Source: JAGTRP01 sp035655235 (GTDB taxonomy: Bacteria; Pseudomonadota; Gammaproteobacteria; Burkholderiales; Rhodocyclaceae). Taken from it: DNA of 10,856 nt. Positions 5,186-10,856 of the stretch are shown here, in pieces. The stretch is taken from NCBI GenBank assembly GCA_035655235.1, contig DASRUX010000304.1:1-10856 (forward strand), read 5' to 3'. Both the position numbers and the translations under genes were made by a program. A model generated the notes under the pieces. The model was given only the letters and a program-made list of their open reading frames with translations. It ran no database searches and had not been told where the DNA came from. Each line of letters begins with the position of its first letter. The first letter of the stretch is position 1.

Positions 5186-6811
5186 ATGCTGAACAATCTG
5201 AAAATCGGCACGCGGCTGATGGCCTTGACCGGGGCTCTGCTGGTGTTGCTGGCGGTGATCGGCTTCATGGGGCTTGGCGGCATATCGGGCACCAGCGAGG
5301 GCCTGCGCTCGGTTTATGAGAACAACACCGTGCCCCTGGTGCAACTGGGCAGCGTCCTGGACGATGTCTATCGTTCCCGCAGCCTGGTCATCACCGGCAT
5401 GAGCGCCGACAGTTCCAGCGCCGCCGAGGTCCATTTCAAGGATGTGGCCAAGGCCAATCAGCAACTCCAGGAGAACTGGGGCGCCTACAAATCGGCGGCC
5501 AGTTCCGGCCACAGCAAGGAAGAGGCGGAGGCTTTCGAGGCTGCCTGGAAGGCCTACGCGGAATCCGGCGACAAGACCATTTCCCTGGCCAAGAGCGGCG
5601 ACTACGAGACGGCCAGTTCCTTCATGAAGGGCGAGTCGGCCAAGAAGTTCGATGCCGCCCGTGGGGCGCTGCTCAAGCTCATGGTCCAGGAGCGGGAAGC
5701 GGCCAAAGCTTCCTTCGATGCGGTGAGCAAGTCCAATTCCAGCATCAAGACCGTGATGCTGGTGACCCTGATCATCGGCCTGGTGGCCGGTGCCTTGCAG
5801 TCCTACGCTACGGTGCGTTCCATCACCCGTCCCCTCGACCTCATGGAAGCGACCATCGGCGAGGTGGAAAAAAGTTCGGACTTCTCCAAGCGGGTGCCCG
5901 TGGTCGGCGACGACGAGGTGGGGCGGACCGCCAAGTCCTTCAACCAGCTCATGGCCGTCCTGCAGCAGTCCTTCGGCGTCCTCCTGGACAACGTGGCCAA
6001 GGTGTCCGAGGCCGCCCACCGGCTGTCCTCCGACGCTAAGCAGGTGGCATCCAGCACCGTCCAGGAGAGCGAGGACACCTCCAACATGGCGGCGACGGTG
6101 GAGGAGGTGACGGTCAGCGTGAACCACATCTCCGACAAGGCCCGGGACGCTCTCAGTATTTCCCAGCAGTCGGGCGAACTGTCGGTGCGGGGCGGCAAGA
6201 TCATCGACGGGGTGACCGGCGAAATGGCCCAGATCGCCGAGGTGGTGCGGGGGACTTCCCAGACCATCGAGGAATTGGGCGATCACTCCAACCGCATTTC
6301 CAACATCGTCCAGGTCATCAAGGACGTGGCCGACCAGACCAACCTCCTGGCGCTGAATGCCGCCATCGAGGCGGCCCGGGCCGGCGAGCAGGGCCGCGGT
6401 TTCGCGGTGGTGGCAGATGAAGTGCGAAAGCTCGCCGAGCGCACCACCCTGGCTACCCAGGAAATCGGCCAGATGATCGGCGGCATCCAGTCCAGCTCCC
6501 ATGCCGCGGTCAGCGCCATGGGCACGGCGGTGAGTCAGGTGGATGCCGGCGTCACCCTGGCGCGGCAGGCCAACGAGGCCATCGCCCAGATCCGGGACGG
6601 CGCCAACCAGGTCATCGAGGTGGTCAACGACATCTCCATCGCCCTGTCCGAGCAGAGCACCGCCAGCGACAGCCTGGCGACCCATGTGGAGACCATCGCC
6701 CGCATCGCCGAGCGCAACAGCGCTTCCGCCTCCGCCTCCGCCGAGGAGGCCCAGCGGCTGGACGCCATTGCCGGCGCCATGCGCCAGGCCGTCAGCCGCT
6801 TCCGCATCTGA
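5186..6811 (+). CDS. Methyl-accepting chemotaxis protein with periplasmic four-helix-bundle sensor
   Basis: Inner-membrane chemoreceptor of 541 residues that would signal through CheW/CheA to the flagellar motor. Order of parts: TM1 (about 10-32), an all-helical periplasmic sensor of about 155 residues resembling the 4HB_MCP domain (about 33-187), TM2 (188-208), HAMP (about 209-263, containing TRPLDLMEATI and DDEVGRTAKSFNQLM), then the long coiled-coil signalling domain. The CheA/CheW-binding hairpin tip is typical and intact: DQTNLLALNAAIEAARAGE at 383-401, followed by GRGFAVVADEVRKLAERT (403-420). It ends in SRFRI with no NWETF-like pentapeptide, so CheR/CheB tethering is not expected. AGGGAGGGAG (5171-5180) is a strong ribosome site 5 nt before the ATG. 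No che or fli genes are in the window. The gene lies 69 nt after the binding-protein gene, suggesting co-transcription and possibly shared function. Confidence 0.96.
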   Translation: MLNNLKIGTRLMALTGALLVLLAVIGFMGLGGISGTSEGLRSVYENNTVPLVQLGSVLDDVYRSRSLVITGMSADSSSAAEVHFKDVAKANQQLQENWGAYKSAASSGHSKEEAEAFEAAWKAYAESGDKTISLAKSGDYETASSFMKGESAKKFDAARGALLKLMVQEREAAKASFDAVSKSNSSIKTVMLVTLIIGLVAGALQSYATVRSITRPLDLMEATIGEVEKSSDFSKRVPVVGDDEVGRTAKSFNQLMAVLQQSFGVLLDNVAKVSEAAHRLSSDAKQVASSTVQESEDTSNMAATVEEVTVSVNHISDKARDALSISQQSGELSVRGGKIIDGVTGEMAQIAEVVRGTSQTIEELGDHSNRISNIVQVIKDVADQTNLLALNAAIEAARAGEQGRGFAVVADEVRKLAERTTLATQEIGQMIGGIQSSSHAAVSAMGTAVSQVDAGVTLARQANEAIAQIRDGANQVIEVVNDISIALSEQSTASDSLATHVETIARIAERNSASASASAEEAQRLDAIAGAMRQAVSRFRI

Positions 6812-6825
6812 CGGAGCGCAATCCA

Positions 6826-6849
6826 GGGGCCGGCCGACCCGCCGGCCCC
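6826..6849 (+). terminator. GC-rich hairpin after the chemoreceptor gene
   Basis: GGGGCCGGC (6826-6834) and GCCGGCCCC (6841-6849) form a perfect 9-bp stem with a 6-nt loop, starting 15 nt after the chemoreceptor stop. No T-run follows, so it may act as a weak or factor-assisted terminator or as an RNA 3'-end barrier. Its position between two functionally unrelated units supports a transcript boundary. Confidence 0.5.
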
Positions 6850-6904
6850 CATGCCCATGCCATCTGCCGGTGTTCCCGGTATCCAGATCGGCCCCAAAAC
6901 CAAG

Positions 6905-6910
6905 TAAAAT
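6905..6910 (+). promoter_or_regulatory. Candidate -10 box of the glyQ operon promoter
   Basis: TAAAAT matches the sigma-70 -10 consensus at 5 of 6 positions and sits 32 nt before the glyQ ATG, which would give a leader of about 25 nt. The sequence 16-18 nt upstream (around 6881-6888, ATCCAGAT) is a poor -35. The surrounding stretch (6891-6940) is locally AT-richer than the genes. It supports the view that glyQS is transcribed separately from the chemoreceptor. Confidence 0.4.
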
Positions 6911-6942
6911 CCGAAGCTTTCCGTCATTCCGAAAGTGTTCAG

Positions 6943-7839
6943 ATGAGCACCAAGCCAACTTTTCAGGAAGTGATCCTGCGACTGCAGGCTTTCTGGGACA
7001 AGCAGGGATGCGCCCTGCTGCAGCCGTACGACATCGAAGTCGGCGCCGGCACCTTCCACACCGCCACCTTCCTGCGCGCCATCGGCCCGGAGCCCTGGTT
7101 CGCCGCCTACGTCCAGCCCTCCCGCCGTCCCAAGGACGGCCGCTACGGCGAGAACCCGAACCGCATGCAGCACTACTACCAGTACCAGGTGGTGCTGAAG
7201 CCCTCCCCGGACAATATCCAGGAACTCTACCTCCAGTCCCTCGAAGCCCTCGGCATCGACTTGAAGGAGCACGACGTGCGCTTCGTCGAGGACGACTGGG
7301 AATCCCCGACCCTGGGCGCCTGGGGCCTGGGCTGGGAAGTCTGGCTGGACGGCATGGAAGTCACCCAATTCACCTACTTCCAGGAAGTCGGCTCGCTGAC
7401 CTGCAAGCCGGTCCTGGGCGAGATCACCTACGGCCTGGAGCGCCTGGCCATGTACCTCCAGGGCGTCGAGAACGTCTATGACCTGGTGTGGGCCAAGAAC
7501 GACCACCTGACCGTCACCTACGGCGACGTCTTCCACCAGAACGAGGTGGAGCAGTCCAAGTACAACTTCGAGCATTCCAACGTGGAAATGCTTTTCCGCC
7601 ACTTCACCGACCACGAGTCCGAAGCCAAGCGCCTGATGGGCCTGTCCCTGCCGCTGCCGGCCTTCGAGCAGGTGATGAAGTGCTCCCACACCTTCAACAT
7701 GCTGGACGCCCACGGCGCCATTTCGGTGACCGAGCGGGCCGCCTACATCGGCCGCGTCCGGGCCCTGGCCCGGGAAGTGGCCCAGGCCTATTACAACTCC
7801 CGGGAAGCCCTGGGCTTCCCGATGTGCAAAGGCAAATAA
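6943..7839 (+). CDS. glyQ: Glycine--tRNA ligase alpha subunit
   Basis: Catalytic subunit of the bacterial heterotetrameric (alpha2beta2) glycyl-tRNA synthetase; it makes glycyl-adenylate and, with GlyS, charges tRNA-Gly in the cytoplasm. The 298 residues are full length and highly conserved: QPYDIEVGAGTFH (27-39), the substrate-binding block PSRRPKDGRYGENPNR (59-74), HYYQYQVVLKPSPDNIQELYL (77-97), WESPTLGAWGLGWEVW (119-134) and class II motif 3 GLERLAMY (164-171). The ATG start matches the usual N terminus (TFQEVILRLQ); the ribosome site is weak (GAAAG, 6931-6935). Only one base separates its TAA from the glyS ATG, so the subunits are probably translated in a coupled way. Confidence 0.99.
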   Translation: MSTKPTFQEVILRLQAFWDKQGCALLQPYDIEVGAGTFHTATFLRAIGPEPWFAAYVQPSRRPKDGRYGENPNRMQHYYQYQVVLKPSPDNIQELYLQSLEALGIDLKEHDVRFVEDDWESPTLGAWGLGWEVWLDGMEVTQFTYFQEVGSLTCKPVLGEITYGLERLAMYLQGVENVYDLVWAKNDHLTVTYGDVFHQNEVEQSKYNFEHSNVEMLFRHFTDHESEAKRLMGLSLPLPAFEQVMKCSHTFNMLDAHGAISVTERAAYIGRVRALAREVAQAYYNSREALGFPMCKGK

Positions 7840-7840
7840 C

Positions 7841-9928
7841 ATGCACGCCACCCTGCTCGTTGAACTCCTGACCGAGGAACTGCCGCCCAAGGCCCTGTCC
7901 CGCCTGGGCGAGGTGTTCTCTGCCCAGATCCACGCCGGCCTTTCCGACCGCAACCTGGCCGCCGGCGAAGGCGGCTACCAGTGGTTCGCCACGCCGCGCC
8001 GCCTGGCTATCCAGGTGCCGAACGTCCTGGCCGTGGCACCGGACGCCACCGCCTTCGAGAAGATCATGCCGGTCTCCGTGGCCCTGGACGCGGCCGGCAA
8101 CCCGACCCCGGCCCTTCTGAAGAAGCTGGAAGCCAAGGGCATCCCGGTTTCCGAGCTGCCCAAGTTCGAGAAGCGCATGGACGGCAAGTCCGAGACCTTC
8201 TTCTACCAAGCCACCGTCAAGGGTGCCGCCCTGGACGACGTGCTGGCCGGCATCGTTGCCGACGCCCTCAAGAAGCTGCCTATCCCCAAGCTCATGCGCT
8301 GGGGCGACAAGGACGTGCAGTTCGTGCGTCCCGTCCATGGCCTGGCCATGCTCCACGGCAACCGGGTCGTTCCGGGCCAGGTCCTGGGCCTGGAGAGCGG
8401 CAAGACCACCCGCGGCCACCGCTTCCTGGGCGAGAAGGAAATCGCCATCGTTTCCGCCGACGGCTACGCCGACACCCTGAAGAGCCGGGGCAAGGTCATC
8501 GCCGACTTTTCCGAGCGCCGGGAAAACATCCGGGAACAGCTCGACGCCAAGGCCAAGGAACTCAACGCCACAATCAACAAGGCCGAAGGCCTGCTGGATG
8601 AAGTCACTTCCCTGGTGGAATGGCCGGTGGTGTATGTGGGCGAGTTCGAGGCCGAGTACCTGGAAGTGCCCCAGGAATGCCTTATCCTCACCATGCAGCA
8701 GAACCAGAAGTACTTCCCCCTGCTGGATGCCCAGGGCAAGCTCATCAACAAGTTCCTGATCGTCTCCAACATGCAGGTGGCGGACCCCATCCACATCGTC
8801 TCCGGCAACGCCCGGGTGGTGCGGCCCCGTCTGTCCGACGCCCGCTTCTTCTTCAACCAGGACCGCAAGGCGAGCCTCGCCTCCCGCCTGGAAAAGCTGG
8901 GCAGCGTCGTGTACCACAACAAGCTGGGCTCCGTGCTCCAGCGGGTCGAGCGCCTGGAAGCCCTGGCCGGCAAAATTGCGACCCGCCTGGGCGCCCACGC
9001 CGACCTGGCCGCCCGCGCCGCCAAGCTGGCCAAGGCCGACCTGGTCACCGACATGGTGGGTGAATTCCCCGAGCTGCAAGGCATCATGGGCCGCTACTAC
9101 GCCCTCCATGATGGCGAGGACAAGGCCGTGGCCGACGCGGTGCAGAGCCACTACCAGCCTCGCTTCGCCGGCGATGCCCTGCCCGTGGGCAACGTCGCCT
9201 GCGCCGCGGCCCTCGCCGACAAGCTGGACGCCCTGGTGGGCTTCTTCGGCATCGGCCAGATTCCCACCGGCGACAAGGACCCCTTCGGTCTGCGCCGTGC
9301 CGCCCTGGGCGTGCTGCGCATCCTGATGGAAACCCCGCTGCCCCTGGACCTGGCCGAGCTGATTGCCGACGCCGCCGCCGGCTTCGGCGCCGGTGTGCTG
9401 ACCCAGCCTGTGGCCGACCCGCTCCTCGACTTCATGCACGACCGCCTGCGCGGCCTGCTCCGCGACGCCGGCCATGCCCAGGACGCCGTTGAGGCCGTTC
9501 TGGCCCAGCGCCCGACCCGCATCGACCGGGTGCCCGCCAAGCTGGCCGCCGTCCGGGAATTCCTGCGTCTGCCGGAAGCCCAGGCCCTGGCGGCAGCAAA
9601 CAAGCGCATCGGCAACATCCTCAAGAAGGCCGAGGGCGCCATCCCCGCGCCGGACGTGGCTCTCTTGAAGGAAGACGCCGAGAAGGCCCTGTTCGACAAG
9701 GTCACCCACATCACCCCCCTGGTGAAGTCCCATGTGGCCGCCGAGGGCTACACCGAGGCCCTGCGCGAGCTGGCGACGGTGCGGGAAGCGGTGGATACCT
9801 TCTTCGACCAGGTCATGGTCAATGTGGACGAGCCGCTCCTGCGGGGCAACCGCCTGGGCCTCCTGACGGCGCTGTTCGAGCAGCTCAACGCGGTGGCCGA
9901 TATCTCCCGGCTGGCGGTAGAAAAGTGA
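7841..9928 (+). CDS. glyS: Glycine--tRNA ligase beta subunit
   Basis: Beta subunit of the tetrameric glycyl-tRNA synthetase, needed for recognition and charging of tRNA-Gly together with GlyQ. At 695 residues it matches the family length (E. coli about 689). Landmarks are the N-terminal VELLTEELPPKAL (7-19), YQWFATPRRLAI (46-57), LMRWGDKDVQFVRPVH (151-166), TMQQNQKYFPL (284-294), GEFPELQGIMGRYYA (407-421), KDPFGLRRAALGVLRI (479-494) and a C-terminal DALR-type anticodon-binding region (about 590-685, including FFDQVMVNVDEPLLRGNRLGLL). The start is fixed by the 1-nt spacing to glyQ and the conserved MHATLLVELLTEE opening. Its TGA overlaps the gmhB GTG start by 4 nt. No truncation or frameshift is seen. 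Confidence 0.99.
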   Translation: MHATLLVELLTEELPPKALSRLGEVFSAQIHAGLSDRNLAAGEGGYQWFATPRRLAIQVPNVLAVAPDATAFEKIMPVSVALDAAGNPTPALLKKLEAKGIPVSELPKFEKRMDGKSETFFYQATVKGAALDDVLAGIVADALKKLPIPKLMRWGDKDVQFVRPVHGLAMLHGNRVVPGQVLGLESGKTTRGHRFLGEKEIAIVSADGYADTLKSRGKVIADFSERRENIREQLDAKAKELNATINKAEGLLDEVTSLVEWPVVYVGEFEAEYLEVPQECLILTMQQNQKYFPLLDAQGKLINKFLIVSNMQVADPIHIVSGNARVVRPRLSDARFFFNQDRKASLASRLEKLGSVVYHNKLGSVLQRVERLEALAGKIATRLGAHADLAARAAKLAKADLVTDMVGEFPELQGIMGRYYALHDGEDKAVADAVQSHYQPRFAGDALPVGNVACAAALADKLDALVGFFGIGQIPTGDKDPFGLRRAALGVLRILMETPLPLDLAELIADAAAGFGAGVLTQPVADPLLDFMHDRLRGLLRDAGHAQDAVEAVLAQRPTRIDRVPAKLAAVREFLRLPEAQALAAANKRIGNILKKAEGAIPAPDVALLKEDAEKALFDKVTHITPLVKSHVAAEGYTEALRELATVREAVDTFFDQVMVNVDEPLLRGNRLGLLTALFEQLNAVADISRLAVEK

Positions 9929-10470
9929 AACTGGTCATCCTCGATCGCGACGGGGTGATCAACTTCGACTCGGCCCAGTTCATCAAGAGCCCGGCCGAGT
10001 GGAAGCCCATCCCGGGCAGCCTGGAAGCCATCGCCCGCCTCAACCAGGCGGGCTACCGGGTGGTGGTGGCCACCAACCAGTCGGGGGTGGGCCGGGGCCT
10101 GTTCGACATGGACACCCTGAACACCATCCACGAGAAGATGCACAAGTCCCTGTTCGCCGTCGGCGGCCGGGTGGACGCCATTTTCTACTGCCCTCATGCC
10201 GCCGATTCCGCCTGTGATTGCCGCAAGCCCCGGGCCGGCATGTTCAAGCGCATCGCCGAAACCTTCAATGTGAACCTGAAGGACGTGCCGGCGGTGGGCG
10301 ATTCCCTGCGGGACCTCCAGGCCTGCACCGAGGTGGGCTGCCTTCCCATCCTGGTCCGTACCGGCAAGGGCGAGAAGACCAAGGCCGACGGCAACCTGCC
10401 CGAAGGCACCCTGGAATTCGCCGATCTGGCCGGCGTCGCCGACTGGATTCTGGGCAAGAAAGAAGCATGA
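9925..10470 (+). CDS. gmhB: D-glycero-beta-D-manno-heptose-1,7-bisphosphate 7-phosphatase GmhB
   Basis: HAD-superfamily phosphatase (HAD-IIIA type) that removes the 7-phosphate of heptose 1,7-bisphosphate in the ADP-heptose pathway for LPS core, in the cytoplasm. The 181 residues carry motif I LDRDGVIN (6-13; nucleophile D7, acid/base D9), motif II ATNQSG (49-54), the structural zinc ligands C89, H91, C97 and C99, motif III in CRKP (K101) and motif IV GDSLRDLQA (125-133; D126). The zinc loop is short (H-x5-C-x-C), as in the Bordetella enzyme I remember, and shorter than in E. coli GmhB. That spacing also resembles the HisB N domain, so histidinol-phosphatase is an alternative; overall similarity and the glyQS-plsC context favour GmhB. 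The GTG start overlaps the glyS stop (GTGA). Confidence 0.92.
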   Translation: MKLVILDRDGVINFDSAQFIKSPAEWKPIPGSLEAIARLNQAGYRVVVATNQSGVGRGLFDMDTLNTIHEKMHKSLFAVGGRVDAIFYCPHAADSACDCRKPRAGMFKRIAETFNVNLKDVPAVGDSLRDLQACTEVGCLPILVRTGKGEKTKADGNLPEGTLEFADLAGVADWILGKKEA

Positions 10471-10856
10471 TGGTCCTGCGTTCTACCCTGTTCCTCCTGT
10501 GGACCCTGGTGATCACCCCGATCGCCGGCATCCTCGTCGTCCCCTCAGCCCTCATCAGGGGCATCTGGGGATTCCACCTGGTCTACGTCTGGCGGCGGTG
10601 CTTCATGTGGGGGGTGCATGCCATCCTCGGCATCAAGACCGAGATGCGCGGCCTGGAGAACATGCCCAAGGAGCCCTGCGTCATCCTGGCCAAGCACCAG
10701 TCGGCCTGGGAAACCGTGGCCCTCCAGGACCTGGTGCCGGTGGGCCATTACTGCGTCTTCGTGCTGAAGAAGGAACTCCTGCACCTGCCCTTCTTCGGCT
10801 GGGCCCTGGCCGCCATGCGCATGATCTCCATCGACCGGGCCTCCGGCAAGGAAGCC
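10467..10856 (+). CDS. plsC: 1-acyl-sn-glycerol-3-phosphate acyltransferase (PlsC family), 5' part
   Basis: Membrane acyltransferase expected to convert lysophosphatidate to phosphatidate in phospholipid synthesis. Only the first 130 residues are in the window and the frame is still open at the end; the whole protein is usually around 240-260. An N-terminal hydrophobic segment (about 5-28) is followed by the PlsC domain. Motif I reads AKHQSAWET (75-83), with catalytic H77 and Glu rather than Asp at the second motif position (E82). The stretch LKKELLHLPFFGWALAAMRMISIDR (100-124) matches the family's following blocks; its FGWAL and ISIDR are characteristic. The ATG overlaps the gmhB TGA (ATGA), and a second ATG follows directly, so the start could be either Met. 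The acyl-donor and acceptor specificity cannot be told from this fragment. Confidence 0.93.
   Translation, partial: MMVLRSTLFLLWTLVITPIAGILVVPSALIRGIWGFHLVYVWRRCFMWGVHAILGIKTEMRGLENMPKEPCVILAKHQSAWETVALQDLVPVGHYCVFVLKKELLHLPFFGWALAAMRMISIDRASGKEA

Noticed and set aside
4370..6958. Very long open frame on the minus strand (862 codons) opposite the binding protein and chemoreceptor
   Set aside because: GC-rich genes with strong third-position GC leave the opposite strand free of stops; the translation is low-complexity Gly/His/Asp/Leu with no family motif, while the + strand proteins are clearly recognised.
7694..9733. Minus-strand open frame of 679 codons opposite glyQ/glyS
   Set aside because: Same GC-driven shadow effect; the + strand encodes the highly conserved GlyS.

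Overview
The window is about 10.9 kb of GC-rich DNA, densely coded, with every gene on the + strand. Gene content, order and protein similarity recalled from memory point to a betaproteobacterium. Rhodocyclales (Azospira/Dechlorosoma-like) is my best guess, but it is an inference because there is no rRNA or other phylogenetic marker. No transposase, integrase, tRNA, rRNA or CRISPR array is visible.

Layout. (1) Positions 1-4242 hold the end of miaB (tRNA methylthiotransferase), then ybeZ (PhoH-like ATPase), ybeY (rRNA maturation endonuclease), corC/ybeX (CBS-domain protein) and lnt (apolipoprotein N-acyltransferase). This is the conserved proteobacterial miaB-ybeZYX-lnt cluster. The genes overlap or lie within 4 nt of each other, so it reads as one translationally coupled operon. 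(2) Positions 4243-4363 are an AT-richer leader (about 47% GC by hand count) with an inverted repeat. It precedes a secreted PstS-type binding protein (4364-5116) and, after a hairpin, a transmembrane chemoreceptor (5186-6811). (3) A GC-rich hairpin (6826-6849) and a candidate -10 box lead into glyQ-glyS-gmhB-plsC (6943 to the window end). These encode both glycyl-tRNA synthetase subunits, the heptose bisphosphate phosphatase for LPS core synthesis, and the start of a 1-acyl-glycerol-3-phosphate acyltransferase. Junctions here are 1-nt gaps or 4-nt overlaps, so this is a second operon.

How it fits together. Both flanks are housekeeping: translation quality control (MiaB, YbeZ/YbeY, GlyQS) and envelope biogenesis (CorC, Lnt, GmhB, PlsC). 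The accessory element is the binding protein plus chemoreceptor pair between lnt and glyQ. There is no ABC permease or ATPase beside it and the ligand-contact loops differ from textbook PstS. I suggest, as inference, a periplasmic sensor protein feeding a chemoreceptor. Smaller oddities are an 18-bp tandem duplication inside the first membrane helix of Lnt and an lnt TTG start that overlaps the corC stop. Apart from the sensor pair I see no evidence for an undescribed multi-gene system.
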